From Paenibacillus barengoltzii NBRC 101215 (lineage in GTDB: Bacteria > Bacillota > Bacilli > Paenibacillales > Paenibacillaceae): DNA of 64,000 nt. The notes under the pieces are model-generated. The model saw nothing but the letters and a program-made list of their open reading frames with translations. It was not told where the DNA came from and did not search any database. Below are positions 1-8,980 of the stretch, piece after piece. The translations under genes and the position numbers were made by a program. Position 1 is the first letter of the stretch. Each line of letters opens with the position of its first letter. The stretch covers positions 27,373 through 91,372 of the forward strand of contig NZ_BILV01000016.1 of NCBI RefSeq assembly GCF_004000745.1, given 5' to 3'.

Positions 1-824
1 AGAGCAAGCAGCACCATAATACCGGCAGCAGCCAACTCGTGGAATTCAACTTGGGGCCTTGCGATCCAATTATAAATTTGGATTGGTATCACGGTGAATT
101 GATCCAGCGGATTATCCGGAAGAAACGCCACGAAGGTTAACGCACCAATCATTACAAGCGGTGCCGTCTCGCCAATCGCTCTTGAAAGAGATAAGATGAC
201 GCCGGTCAGTATCCCTGGAATAGCCGAAGGTAGCACAGCCCTCTGCACCGTCTGCCACTTGTTCGCTCCCAGGGCATAAGAGGCGTCTCTTCTGGATCTC
301 GGTACGGCGCGAATAGCTTCCTGTGCAGACACAATGATAATAGGCAATACTAATAAGGCCATCGTTAGCGCTCCGGACAAAATACTACGCCCCATCGCCA
401 GAGGTTCAAATCCGCCGGCCCGGACGAATAGAGTCAAGCCAAGAATGCCATAAACGATGGAAGGCACGCCGGCCAAGGTACTGATATTGATTTGAATCAG
501 TCTAGTCAAACGATTCTTCGGCGCATATTCCTCGAGATAAATTGCTGCCCCTACTCCAAAAATCAGTGCGACCGGAGCCATAATGGCAACCATGTAGGCG
601 GTTCCTACAAGCGCGGATAAGAGTCCGGCTTCCTTAGGACGCCGTGAAGGAAAATTCGTGAAAAATTGCGGCGATAAGGCATGAATGCCATCGATCACAA
701 CGTCAACGATCAAGGCCGTCAAGCAGACAATGCCAAATGAGGTGCAGACGATGAACAGCAAATGCAAGTAAAGGTCAGTTTTTCGACGAGCCCGGTTAAG
801 TCTTTGATTCTCCAGCTCAAGCAT
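1..824 (-). CDS. pstA: PstA, phosphate ABC transporter permease (3' end beyond window)
   Basis: Integral membrane permease of the high-affinity phosphate importer PstSCAB. Translating the minus strand from the ATG at 824 gives about 274 residues, open at the window edge. They include the binding-protein-dependent transport signature region (YALGANKWQTVQRAVLPSAI) and SRAIGETAPLVMIG, which closely parallels the same region of the adjacent PstC. The start lies 2 nt after the pstC stop, and its ribosome site AAGGAGGAG is inside the last pstC codons, so the two are translationally coupled. PstB should follow outside the window. Confidence 0.95.
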   Translation of the reverse strand, partial: MLELENQRLNRARRKTDLYLHLLFIVCTSFGIVCLTALIVDVVIDGIHALSPQFFTNFPSRRPKEAGLLSALVGTAYMVAIMAPVALIFGVGAAIYLEEYAPKNRLTRLIQINISTLAGVPSIVYGILGLTLFVRAGGFEPLAMGRSILSGALTMALLVLPIIIVSAQEAIRAVPRSRRDASYALGANKWQTVQRAVLPSAIPGILTGVILSLSRAIGETAPLVMIGALTFVAFLPDNPLDQFTVIPIQIYNWIARPQVEFHELAAAGIMVLLA

Positions 825-826
825 GA

Positions 827-1774
827 CTAATACTCCTCCTTAAAGCGTTTAGCCATATAGTGGGCAAAAATATTAAGCAGGAACGTGATCGCGAATAACG
901 TCATCCCGACCGCAAAAATGGTTCCATACTCGACAGATCCGTGCGGCGTATCTCCAAGACTCACCTGTACGATATAGGCCGTCATGGTTTGAATGCTGTC
1001 CAGCGGATTTCCGGTTAATGTTGGGGTGGATCCGGCTGCCACAGTAACGATCATCGTTTCGCCAATCGCTCTGGAGAAGGCCAGTACAAACGAAGCCACG
1101 ATACCGGATAACGAAGCAGGCACGACAACTCTAAGAGCGACTTCAAGCTTTGTTGACCCTAGAGCATAGGCTCCATCCCTAAGTGAACGCGGAACAGCCA
1201 ACATAGCGTCTTCGCTAAGCGAAGCAATCATGGGAATGATCATGATCCCTACCACGATACCCGCACTTAATGCGTTGAATACAGGGACATCCTGGCCAAC
1301 GGTTTCGCGAAACACCCACTGAATCATGGGTGTAACAAAGCTAAGCGCAAAGTATCCATAAACAATGGTGGGTACCCCCGCCAGAACTTCCAAAATGGGC
1401 TTGACGATCTTTCGAACCTTGCTTGGGGCGTATTCGCTGAGATAAATCGCACTCGCCAAACCGATAGGCATCGCTACGAGGCAGGCAATAACTGTAATCA
1501 GCAGCGTACCGCTTAATAAAGGCAACACACCGAATGATTTGGGTTCAATTAAAGGGGCCCATTTCGTAGAAGTGAAAAATTCTATAGGCGATACAAGCCG
1601 AAAAAAATTGATGGTTTCTGACAAAAGCGTGTAGACAATACCGATGGTCGTCAACACGGATACAGATGCAAATAGAAATAACAACTTGGGTATAAACCAA
1701 TTCATAAGTGATTTTCGTTCATTTCTAAAGGATACGATTGGGTTTGCGGTTTTTGGTTCATGTTCAGCGCCCAA
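827..1774 (-). CDS. pstC: PstC, phosphate ABC transporter permease
   Basis: Second membrane permease of the phosphate importer. About 315 residues with six hydrophobic segments, the loop [20 protein letters not shown] and the family motif [16 protein letters not shown] chose the TTG at 1774 because GAGGAG lies about 10 nt upstream; a GTG at 1792 overlaps that ribosome site and is less likely. It lies between pstS and pstA in the usual order pstS-pstC-pstA, separated from pstS by a hairpin that could reduce downstream transcription. Confidence 0.95.
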   Translation of the reverse strand: MGAEHEPKTANPIVSFRNERKSLMNWFIPKLLFLFASVSVLTTIGIVYTLLSETINFFRLVSPIEFFTSTKWAPLIEPKSFGVLPLLSGTLLITVIACLVAMPIGLASAIYLSEYAPSKVRKIVKPILEVLAGVPTIVYGYFALSFVTPMIQWVFRETVGQDVPVFNALSAGIVVGIMIIPMIASLSEDAMLAVPRSLRDGAYALGSTKLEVALRVVVPASLSGIVASFVLAFSRAIGETMIVTVAAGSTPTLTGNPLDSIQTMTAYIVQVSLGDTPHGSVEYGTIFAVGMTLFAITFLLNIFAHYMAKRFKEEY

Positions 1775-1827
1775 ATGGATTACTCTCCTCACTTATAAAA
1801 ATTCCTTTGGGATAGGGATGAAAATAA

Positions 1828-1866
1828 ATCCCCCTTCAAAGGATAAACATAAAAATGAAGGGGGAT
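1828..1866 (-). terminator. Hairpin between pstS and pstC (attenuator)
   Basis: Perfect 11-bp inverted repeat (ATCCCCCTTCA at 1828-1838 against TGAAGGGGGAT at 1856-1866). On the minus strand it is followed by an only moderately T-rich stretch (ATTTATTTTC). It lies downstream of the pstS stop and before pstC. In other bacteria a partial terminator or stabilising stem here makes binding protein more abundant than permease; that role is inferred here. Confidence 0.7.
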
Positions 1867-1893
1867 GTCCCGTAATGACTATTGGCTTAATAA

Positions 1894-2889
1894 TTATTTC
1901 AATTTAGCTTTTGATTCAGCTAACTTATCGTCAGGAAGCGGTACATACCCCACCTCAGTCGCTAATTCACCCGCATGATCAACAAAGAAATTCACGAACT
2001 CTTTAACTTCAGGGCGTTCATAAGAGCTCGTTTTAACATAGATGAAAAGTGGACGGCTCAAAGGCGTGTAAGATCCATCTCGAACTGTCTCTACAGTAGG
2101 TTCTACAGCGGTACCATCCTCATTAACGATGGCAACCGTACGCAGTTTATCCTGGTTTTCCTCATAATAAGCCAAACCGAAATAACCTAAACCATTCTTG
2201 TTTCCGGCAATCCCTTGAACCAGGGCGTTATCATCCTCACTAAATGAAACCTGGTCGTCATTACGGCTTGCCTGGGCTTCACCATTTACAGCTTCCGTAA
2301 AATAATCGAATGTTCCGGAATCCGCACCTGGAGAGAAAATGTTGATCTTTTCATTCGGCCACCCCGGTCGAACATCGGACCAGTTAACCACCGTACTTTC
2401 CGGTTTGAAAATCGCATTCAATTCTTCCACGGTCACTTGGTCTACCCAATCATTTTGCGGATTGACGATGACAGCCAAACCATCATAAGCAACCATCAAT
2501 TCGATATATTCAATTCCGGCAGCCTTAGCCGCTTCCGCTTCCTCGTCCTTAATCGGTCTTGAGGCATTACTGATATCGGTCTCACCGGCAATAAATCGTT
2601 TAAAACCGCCGCCGGTTCCCGAAACACCAACCGGAACCCGCACGTCGCTGTGCTCTTTACTAAATTCTTCGGCTACAGCTTCTGTTAATGGAAACACGGT
2701 GCTGGAACCGTCGATTTCAATTTGACCCGACAGTTTTGTCTCTCCTGCAGAATTCGATGGTGCCGCTGAACTTTGTCCATTCGTTTCCGTGTTACCGGCT
2801 CCTTGATTAGCCTGATCATTGGATTGACCGCATGCCGCAAGTATACTCACGGTGGCAGTGATCAGCAAAATCATTAACCCTTTCTTCAA
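1894..2889 (-). CDS. pstS: PstS, phosphate-binding lipoprotein
   Basis: Extracellular phosphate-binding lipoprotein that delivers phosphate to PstCA. The N-terminus has a short basic region (KKG), a hydrophobic segment and lipobox SILAACGQ, then a Ser/Asn/Gln-rich linker. The binding domain carries [17 protein letters not shown] and [12 protein letters not shown], both phosphate-contacting motifs of the PBP-like family. The third of three consecutive TTG codons (2889) is the best start, about 8 nt after GGAGAGGG and directly before Lys-Lys; longer upstream starts would bury the signal peptide. About 331 residues. Pho-box-like repeats lie upstream. Confidence 0.93.
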   Translation of the reverse strand: MKKGLMILLITATVSILAACGQSNDQANQGAGNTETNGQSSAAPSNSAGETKLSGQIEIDGSSTVFPLTEAVAEEFSKEHSDVRVPVGVSGTGGGFKRFIAGETDISNASRPIKDEEAEAAKAAGIEYIELMVAYDGLAVIVNPQNDWVDQVTVEELNAIFKPESTVVNWSDVRPGWPNEKINIFSPGADSGTFDYFTEAVNGEAQASRNDDQVSFSEDDNALVQGIAGNKNGLGYFGLAYYEENQDKLRTVAIVNEDGTAVEPTVETVRDGSYTPLSRPLFIYVKTSSYERPEVKEFVNFFVDHAGELATEVGYVPLPDDKLAESKAKLK

Positions 2890-2945
2890 CAACAAGACCC
2901 TCTCCCATTCAAATATAATTATGTTACGATGTGATCGTATATCTT

Positions 2946-2987
2946 GAATGTTTGAAGAATGTTCTCGTTTTGTAATCTCTATGTAAA
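2946..2987 (-). promoter_or_regulatory. Pho-box-like array upstream of pstS
   Basis: Reading the minus strand, four hexamers ending in ACA (TTTACA, ATTACA, AGAACA, CAAACA) occur with exactly 11-nt spacing; the TGT complements start at 2982, 2971, 2960 and 2949. This matches the TT(A/T/C)ACA direct-repeat architecture bound by PhoP in Bacillus. A TATAAT-like element (CATAAT) lies between the array and the pstS start. Functional assignment is inferred. Confidence 0.65.
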
Positions 2988-3144
2988 ATAGATAGTTTTT
3001 GTTCGATTTCCTAAAATATTTTCTAAATTCGTCTTGAATTTCATATAAGATAATGTTTATATAATTATGACATAACATGTTGAAGAAATAAACTGCTAAA
3101 TGAAGATGATTGGAGAAGCGTTATATGAAAAAGGAGGGAACCCC

Positions 3145-3858
3145 GTGACTCATAGAGCCCTTATTATCCAGGCTGAAACACTTACCGGTGAGTTCATCGC
3201 AAAGAAACTATCCGAGAAAAATTATGTGCCTGAAGTTATTCCTAGTGGAGAACTCGGCCTACACGCCGCGTTGACCGCTCCGTTCGATATTGTTATTCTT
3301 GACCTTATCGTAAATGGTGAAAAAAGCGGATTTCAGATTTTGCGAACGATAAGACAAAAGAACAATCGCGTTCCCGTTATTATTTTGTCGGATCAGAATC
3401 AGGAAAAGGATATCGTTGAAGCTTTGGAGAGTGGGGCTGACGAGTTTGTAAAGAAGCCGTTTGGAATGGCTGAGTTTATGGCTCGAGTCGAAACCGTGAT
3501 CCGAAGAACCCATAAAAATAAACGTCCGGAGCAATCAGCCTACTCCAGACGTTATTATCAAATCGGAGAATTAACGATTTCCCCGGATAAATATGAGGTT
3601 GAATCAAGCGGACAAATCATTGAGCTAAACCCGAAAGAATTTCAGCTCTTGAATTTTCTTTCCCAACGAGCCGACTTGCCCTTATCGCGTAAAGTTCTTC
3701 TCGACTCCATATGGGGAACGGAGTACAAGGGTAGTCCACGAATCGTAAATGTTTATATCAGCTCACTGCGCAAAAAACTTGAACCGCATCAAAACACGAT
3801 ACAAATTAAACGCGTCCAAGGTATCGGTTATAAACTGGTTTTATTGAACCGCAATTAG
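3145..3858 (+). CDS. Orphan OmpR/PhoB-type response regulator with degenerate receiver
   Basis: DNA-binding regulator of about 237 residues: receiver domain (about 1-115) then an OmpR-type winged helix (about 135-235, ending RVQGIGYKLVLLN). GTG at 3145 is preferred because AAAGGAGGG lies just before it; an upstream ATG at 3100 lacks such a site. The phospho-acceptor region DIVILDL and lysine FVKKPF are present. The usual acidic pair after strand 1 (DD) is replaced by LIIQAET, and the switch Thr is Ser (LSDQ). No kinase is adjacent. It is divergent from pstS, so a role in phosphate control is possible but unproven. Confidence 0.85.
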   Translation: MTHRALIIQAETLTGEFIAKKLSEKNYVPEVIPSGELGLHAALTAPFDIVILDLIVNGEKSGFQILRTIRQKNNRVPVIILSDQNQEKDIVEALESGADEFVKKPFGMAEFMARVETVIRRTHKNKRPEQSAYSRRYYQIGELTISPDKYEVESSGQIIELNPKEFQLLNFLSQRADLPLSRKVLLDSIWGTEYKGSPRIVNVYISSLRKKLEPHQNTIQIKRVQGIGYKLVLLNRN

Positions 3859-4181
3859 TCACAAACCGAAGCGGCCGTTTGTTGGTCCAGCCAATCAATC
3901 ATCGCGGCTTGGGAAGGAATATGATTCAAAACGTCTTTAACATAAGGCTTATCCTCAATCGTCAAGGAGTAATAGGTCCACTTCCCTCTTCTGATTTCGC
4001 TTACCAATCCCCCTGCCTTCATTTTACGCAAATGTTGGCTTATGCTTGGTTGTGACATCTGAAGGATATCCACAATGTTGCAAACACAAAGCTCCCTTTC
4101 TTTCAATAGTCCCAGGATCGTGAGTCTGGATTTATCTCCTAACAATTTAAAGGTCTCGGCCATTGTATCTAATTTATCCAT
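3855..4181 (-). CDS. ArsR-family metalloregulator
   Basis: Winged-helix repressor of 108 residues. It has the ELCVCNIVD metal-binding helix typical of ArsR alpha-3 Cys-x-Cys sensors, recognition helix MSQPSISQHLRKMKAGGLV and wing RRGKWTYYSL. A further Cys sits at the C-terminus (ASVCD). The stop codon overlaps the stop of the convergent response regulator gene. No arsenic genes are adjacent, so its target is unknown. An AT-rich promoter region with dyad character (about 4224-4255) precedes it and could hold its own operator. Confidence 0.88.
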   Translation of the reverse strand: MDKLDTMAETFKLLGDKSRLTILGLLKERELCVCNIVDILQMSQPSISQHLRKMKAGGLVSEIRRGKWTYYSLTIEDKPYVKDVLNHIPSQAAMIDWLDQQTAASVCD

Positions 4182-4500
4182 GAGTGTTCCCCTCCAGAGA
4201 TGGCGCTATTTTTCAAAAACACATATTTATATAATTGTATTATAATATATAATTTGCAAAAAGTCTTTATATCGTGATTGATTTGTGGCGCTCCCTAACC
4301 TCAGTAACGTATTAGCGACCGGACAACGTTTGGGCATTGTGATGGTCTTTCTCTTCTCCTTCCCTGTACTCGACCCGACCATAGTCACATTAATGGCTGC
4401 CACCTGGGGAGCTGACATAACCCGTAATGTCACTACTATAACGTTTCAGTTGCTAATGCCTTATAGGTGTTTCAAGCTGAGCATGTACCTTTATCAGCCC
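4182..4500. other. Intergenic region without a convincing gene
   Basis: About 320 bp between the ArsR gene and the SHOCT gene. Near 4224-4255 it holds an AT-rich promoter-like stretch for the ArsR gene (TTGCAA and TATAAT on the minus strand). A short plus-strand open frame (4285-4533) has a hydrophobic segment but no ribosome site and runs antisense into the SHOCT gene. I see no supported gene here. Confidence 0.5.
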
Positions 4501-4743
4501 CTACTTAATATTCCGACCTTGGTTGTTCAATAATTCACGTTTATGAATAAATTCTTCATCATTGATTTCGCCTTTGGCATAACGTTCTTTTACAATCTTA
4601 AGGGGACCGTCTTCAACTCTATATTTCCTTATGAGTAATCGTGTTACTACATAAATTGTTGCGCCAACAGCAATGATTAGAATAAGTAACCAGATTCCCA
4701 TGATAGTGCACATTAAGACCATTACGGAACCATTCATCATCAT
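4501..4743 (-). CDS. Small membrane protein with C-terminal SHOCT domain
   Basis: 80 residues. One long hydrophobic helix (about 7-36) is followed by a cytoplasmic SHOCT motif (LKIVKERYAKGEINDEEFIHKRELL), a short oligomerisation module found at the C-terminus of many small membrane proteins. GGGAGGT lies directly upstream of three consecutive ATG codons; the second or third may be the true start. Function not known; membrane topology is inferred from hydrophobicity. Confidence 0.82.
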   Translation of the reverse strand: MMMNGSVMVLMCTIMGIWLLILIIAVGATIYVVTRLLIRKYRVEDGPLKIVKERYAKGEINDEEFIHKRELLNNQGRNIK

Positions 4744-4803
4744 ACATACCTCCCGATATTAGAATCTTCATTTTTTTAAACCGAATATTCCTTGAGATCG
4801 CCT

Positions 4804-4838
4804 AAACAAAAAACAGTAGCCTCGCAAGGCTACCGCTA
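4804..4838 (-). terminator. Rho-independent terminator after the M23 peptidase gene
   Basis: Stem GTAGCC/GGCTAC (4816-4821 with 4828-4833). Reading the minus strand it is followed by TGTTTTTTG. It lies 55 bp after the stop of the peptidase gene. Confidence 0.85.
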
Positions 4839-4887
4839 GCGTCCTCAATCCCTATGAAGGTCTGTTATTGACTTAATAAGCGACTTT

Positions 4888-6117
4888 CTAGTTTAAATAA
4901 GGTAACGGATCCACTGGTTTCCCGTCAACTCGCACCTCAAAATGCAAGTTATTCCCCGTTGCAGTTCCTGTACTTCCGACCTCAGCAATTTTTTGTCCTC
5001 GTTTTACCGTGTCCCCTTTTTTCACTTTAATTCCATTATTGCGAATATGGGCGTAAAGCGTCCAAACGTTGTCTCCATGGTCGACAATAACCGTGTTGCC
5101 ATAACCACTCCACCATTCTGCAACAATGACAACGCCACTTTCGGCAGCCTGAATTTCCGTTCCCTGAGGGGCTGCATAGTCAACACCTTTGTGCATTTTA
5201 ACTTCCCCGGTGACCGGATGTACTCGAGTTCCGTACTTTGAAGATAAACGAGCCCCCGGAATCGGTAGGGACATGGCTCCCGAACCACTTTTCACTTTTT
5301 CTGATGAAAAATTAGAGTTTGCACTTTTATATGTGTAAACTTGCTCCGACTTCAGCTTGTTTTTTTCTTTTTCAAGTATTGCTCTTTTTGTAGCGAGTTC
5401 GATCAATAAAGTCTCCTGCTCTTCCGAAATATCTTCAGATTCTTCAATCTCCTCGCTGTATCGGGCAATCAGTTGCTGCTTCTCATCCTCTTTATTTTCC
5501 AAAACGCTTTTCCGCGACTCCGCTTCAACATACAAGGTCTTTATTTTCTCATAATCCTCCTTCAATTTCCGTTGCTGCTCTAATAGACGCTCCTTGTCCT
5601 TATTATATTCATCTAATAACATTCGATCCTGATTGGCTATAGCTTGCAATACTTCGGCACGTTCTAAAAAGTCAATAAAACTTGTCGAGGACAACAATAC
5701 GTCCAAGTAAGAAACATTTCCGTCTGTATACATCAACCGTATTCGAGAATCCAGCCATTTGGAGCGCTCCTTGACTCTTTGCTTGGTTTTGTCCAACTTT
5801 TCGTTAGTCTGGCGTAATTCTGCCTCTGCTTGCTCAGTATCAATGGCGATTTTAGTCAATTCTTCGCTTACGGAGTCGATCTCAATCAATATTTGTTTGA
5901 TATAGTTTTTATTTTTATTAACATAATGCTCGGCTTCCTGTTGCTGTTTTTCTGCAGCTTTTTGCTTTTGCTCAGCTATTTTCGCCCGTTCTTGAAGTTG
6001 TTTCAATTCGTTGTCTAATTGGCTAACGGTTTTGGCATAAATATGATCCAAAGGACGGAACAAAAATGTGATAAAAATCACAAATACGGTCGCAGATAAC
6101 CATTTTCTCAAGTTCAA
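4888..6117 (-). CDS. Secreted M23 peptidase with long coiled coil (EnvC/PcsB-like)
   Basis: Predicted cell-wall hydrolase or hydrolase activator. An N-terminal signal or anchor (about 1-29) precedes a coiled coil rich in Glu/Gln/Lys (about 30-260). The C-terminal M23 domain shows HKGVDYAAPQG, YAHI and LHFEVRVDGKPVDP, the His and Asp zinc ligands of lysostaphin-type endopeptidases. Coiled-coil M23 proteins of this layout often work with FtsEX in septal or elongation wall remodelling. Start is TTG at 6117, after GGGGAAA. It stands alone, with its own terminator. Confidence 0.9.
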   Translation of the reverse strand: MNLRKWLSATVFVIFITFLFRPLDHIYAKTVSQLDNELKQLQERAKIAEQKQKAAEKQQQEAEHYVNKNKNYIKQILIEIDSVSEELTKIAIDTEQAEAELRQTNEKLDKTKQRVKERSKWLDSRIRLMYTDGNVSYLDVLLSSTSFIDFLERAEVLQAIANQDRMLLDEYNKDKERLLEQQRKLKEDYEKIKTLYVEAESRKSVLENKEDEKQQLIARYSEEIEESEDISEEQETLLIELATKRAILEKEKNKLKSEQVYTYKSANSNFSSEKVKSGSGAMSLPIPGARLSSKYGTRVHPVTGEVKMHKGVDYAAPQGTEIQAAESGVVIVAEWWSGYGNTVIVDHGDNVWTLYAHIRNNGIKVKKGDTVKRGQKIAEVGSTGTATGNNLHFEVRVDGKPVDPLPYLN

Positions 6118-6229
6118 CTACATTTCCCCATTTTCTTATGTTTTTTATTTCTCATTTCATATTAGTATTGTAATTAAGAAATATAGAGAAAGAATGTAGA
6201 AAGTACGAAGAAATAACTTGTTATTGAAG

Positions 6230-6697
6230 CTACTCATTCAAAAATTCTATTAGCTTTTTTACGCCCTTTTCAAACGACTTAAGCTCATTTTCATTAAGCT
6301 CATCTCGAATCCATTGGTCAAATGGCTTAACAAAAAATTCCTCATTGGCAAAATATACTGATTCTCCTTTATCGGTTAAAATTACAGTCACCTTATTAGA
6401 ACCACGCATTAGGAAACGCTGAACTAAACCTTTGTTCTCCATTCGATCAATGATCTGAGTAATAGCTCCATTCGTTACACCAATTCGGTTAGCTAATTGT
6501 CCCATAATCATTCCTCTGCCAGTACCGATAGTTTGAATGACATGGATTTCACTGGGAGTGAAAGAACCGATCGAACCCAAATTTCTCGGTTGTCGTTCGC
6601 GCAGCCGGATTTGATGGAGTAATCGTGTAAATAGAAAGCTGGTTGTCGTTCCAGGTAGTCCTTTCCCCAAGGCCAAAGTATCCGAACTTTTGCTCAT
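6230..6697 (-). CDS. MarR-family transcriptional regulator
   Basis: 155 residues with a winged helix-turn-helix: FTPSEIHVIQTIG, MGQLANRIGVTNGAITQIIDRMENKGLVQR and a wing ending VILTDKGESV. MarR proteins are dimeric, usually ligand-responsive repressors. ATG at 6697 follows GGAGTGAGG. A near-palindrome lies 39-62 bp upstream and is a good autoregulatory operator. Ligand and other targets are not evident. Confidence 0.9.
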   Translation of the reverse strand: MSKSSDTLALGKGLPGTTTSFLFTRLLHQIRLRERQPRNLGSIGSFTPSEIHVIQTIGTGRGMIMGQLANRIGVTNGAITQIIDRMENKGLVQRFLMRGSNKVTVILTDKGESVYFANEEFFVKPFDQWIRDELNENELKSFEKGVKKLIEFLNE

Positions 6698-6735
6698 TTT
6701 TCCTCACTCCTTAATGAATTTTCATATCTTTTTAC

Positions 6736-6759
6736 TTTCTAGCAATAGATTACTAGAAA
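6736..6759. promoter_or_regulatory. Candidate MarR operator
   Basis: A 24-bp near-palindrome with arms TTTCTAG (6736-6742) and CTAGAAA (6753-6759). A second imperfect dyad (CTAAGATAA with TTATCCTTAG) follows at about 6763-6788. Their position just upstream of the MarR-family start suggests autoregulation; no binding data. Confidence 0.5.
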
Positions 6760-6814
6760 TAACTAAGATAACCCTGAGATTATCCTTAGAATTTGATAAG
6801 AATTTTCTCACGAA

Positions 6815-6851
6815 CTAATGCTCTATCCAAAATACAGATAGAGCATTAGTT
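6815..6851. terminator. Perfect 14-bp hairpin after the sensor kinase gene
   Basis: ACTAATGCTCTATC pairs with GATAGAGCATTAGT around a 9-nt loop, four bases beyond the stop of the kinase gene. No strong T-run follows on either strand, so it may stabilise the mRNA end or act as a weak terminator. Confidence 0.6.
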
Positions 6852-6855
6852 ACTT

Positions 6856-8235
6856 TCAAGTTATGATTTTGGGTAAACAGACTTTGAATAGACTTCCTTG
6901 GCCTGGTGAGCTTGTCACCTTGATAGAACCATCATGGATATCAACGATACTCTTCGCAAGTGCTAAGCCCAAGCCTGTACCTTCGGATGTGTACATTCTT
7001 GCCGGTTTACTTCGGTAAAAGCGGTCAAATATATGGGGGATATCATCCGGCTCGATCCCAATACCTGTATCGTCAATCTCAACACCACAATAATCTGAAT
7101 CCTGAAAAATCGTTAGGGTAATTTGCCCGCTTTCCGGCGTATATCTTATCGCATTTTCAAGTAATATAAGGATCAATTGTTTGAGGAGATCTTCATTGCC
7201 CCAAGTCATTACTGAGGGTTGATATTTAAAAGTGATTTCCACTTTAGGATTGGAGGATAGAATTCGTGATTCCAATTCCTTTAAAATATTGGATACATCA
7301 ACGATTCCTTTTTGAATCTCATGTCCGGCATCCGCCCGAGCCAGAGATAGCAAATCGCCTACAAGCTTTGACATCCGTTTAGCTTCTCTAGATACGTCGC
7401 TCAAAATATCGGCTTTTTCTTCTGAAGGAATATTCGCATTCTTCTGCAGAATATCCAAATTTCCGCGTATCGCTGTCAAAGGAGCCCTAAGCTCATGCGA
7501 TGCGTAAGAAATAAATCTACGTTGGCCGACAAACGCTTTTTCCAAACTATCTAACATTTCATTAAAAGTTTCCGCCAGGTGGCCTAACTCATCTTTGGCC
7601 CCCGAATATACAACCCTTTGGTTAAAACTTTGTGATTCCGTTATAGCCTGCGCCGTTTGGCTAATGATCTCTACTCCACTTAATGATTTGCGGGCCATGA
7701 ACCAACTGGCGATGGCTGCCAGAAGTAATCCTGTAAACGTTACGCCAAAGATTGACCACCCCAAACGTACCAAGGAGGCATCAACTTGCTGTAGAGAAAC
7801 CTCAGCTTGTATATAGCCGACAATATTTTGCCGATAGCGTATCGGCGTCACCATCACACGGAAACGATTATTTTCTTGATCTGTATAAGTTAGCAAACGA
7901 TCTTGCGTCTTGTTGAAATCCGTGAATGGAGTATCTGGAGCTCGATAAGGATTGGCGCTCTTCGCAATATTTTTTCCTGTTCGGTCCCTAACGATGACAT
8001 AAACGCCATTTAAAGAAAACTCCTCGAAGGAAAAATTCGCTTCGGTTAAAGGGGTTCCTTCAACTAATCCTTTCTCCAGTTCCTCCCGAATATGCAAGGA
8101 CACACTGGTAAGCAAACGATCCTGGTCTCTATAATATGAAGCGTGATGCATAAAAAAGATGGATGATGTAATTCCGATCAACAATATTCCAAAAATAAGG
8201 GTACTCCAGAGGGTTAAGCGCATTCTTATCGGCAT
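6856..8235 (-). CDS. Sensor histidine kinase
   Basis: 459 residues: a transmembrane helix at about 10-30, an extracytoplasmic sensor of about 130 residues, a second helix near 160-180, HAMP (SGVEIISQTAQAI...), the HisKA box SYASHELRAPLTAIRGNLDIL with the phosphorylated His, then the ATPase domain with N, DTGIGI, F and GTGLGLA boxes. It starts 4 nt after the stop of the response regulator at 8240-8917 and shares its operon. The stimulus is unknown; the copper neighbourhood suggests envelope or metal stress. Confidence 0.93.
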   Translation of the reverse strand: MPIRMRLTLWSTLIFGILLIGITSSIFFMHHASYYRDQDRLLTSVSLHIREELEKGLVEGTPLTEANFSFEEFSLNGVYVIVRDRTGKNIAKSANPYRAPDTPFTDFNKTQDRLLTYTDQENNRFRVMVTPIRYRQNIVGYIQAEVSLQQVDASLVRLGWSIFGVTFTGLLLAAIASWFMARKSLSGVEIISQTAQAITESQSFNQRVVYSGAKDELGHLAETFNEMLDSLEKAFVGQRRFISYASHELRAPLTAIRGNLDILQKNANIPSEEKADILSDVSREAKRMSKLVGDLLSLARADAGHEIQKGIVDVSNILKELESRILSSNPKVEITFKYQPSVMTWGNEDLLKQLILILLENAIRYTPESGQITLTIFQDSDYCGVEIDDTGIGIEPDDIPHIFDRFYRSKPARMYTSEGTGLGLALAKSIVDIHDGSIKVTSSPGQGSLFKVCLPKIIT

Positions 8236-8239
8236 CGCA

Positions 8240-8917
8240 TCATTCCCTCAATACATAACCGGCGCCTCTGACAGTATGAATAAGGCGAGGTTCATTCTGC
8301 GCTTCCAGCTTACTCCGCAAATAGCCTACATATACCTCCAAAACGTTTGACTCCCCTCGAAAATCGAATCCCCATACTCTTTCCATAAGCAGCTCCCGGG
8401 TCAAAACTTGCTGAGGATGTTTCATGAAAAAACAAAGGAGATTAAACTCGGTTGTGGAAAATTCAATCGTACGCGATCCTCGAAATGCCTGACGCGTTGA
8501 AAGATCGAGTACCAGATCAGAAAAGATCAGTTTTTCGTCTTCCTTCTTCTGATGATCAAGTCGCCGTAACAAAGCTTTAACCCTTGCAACTAACTCTTCA
8601 AACGCAAAAGGTTTAACCAAATAATCGTCAGCGCCTGTCTCAAGGCCATGGACCCGATCTGCAATGGAATCCATACCGGTAACCATAAGAATTGGAATGC
8701 CCGCATCTTTCCGTAACCTTTTGCAAACTTCCAACCCATCAAGATCAGGCATCATGATATCCAGAATGATTAAATCCGGCTCATCTTCCAGCACCAGATT
8801 AAGGCCTTCTTTCCCTCCGTTCGCAACAGTGACCTCGTATCCTTCATATGTTAATCCCCTTCGAATCATGGTCGATATCGTCTTATCGTCATCTATTATA
8901 AGAATTTTGGCACCCAC
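8240..8917 (-). CDS. OmpR-family response regulator
   Basis: 225 residues with intact receiver residues (LIIDDDK, phospho-acceptor LIILDIMMP, VTGMDS, LVKPF) and a C-terminal winged helix (TVRGAGYVLRE). GTG at 8917 is preceded by GGAGAGGTGA. It is followed at once by its partner kinase. It likely binds direct repeats with about one helical turn spacing, as other OmpR/PhoB members do. Confidence 0.93.
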   Translation of the reverse strand: MGAKILIIDDDKTISTMIRRGLTYEGYEVTVANGGKEGLNLVLEDEPDLIILDIMMPDLDGLEVCKRLRKDAGIPILMVTGMDSIADRVHGLETGADDYLVKPFAFEELVARVKALLRRLDHQKKEDEKLIFSDLVLDLSTRQAFRGSRTIEFSTTEFNLLCFFMKHPQQVLTRELLMERVWGFDFRGESNVLEVYVGYLRSKLEAQNEPRLIHTVRGAGYVLRE

Positions 8918-8980
8918 TAACTTTTCACCTCTCCACTGCCCCCATGACTGCCTGCATTATTTATTGTAGGCCGAAGGTTT

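Noticed and set aside
3855..4181. ArsR-family gene as part of an arsenic operon
   Set aside because: No arsB, acr3 or arsC gene is present in the window; the target is unknown.
4285..4533. 82-codon plus-strand frame with a hydrophobic stretch
   Set aside because: No ribosome site, antisense into the SHOCT gene, no recognisable family.
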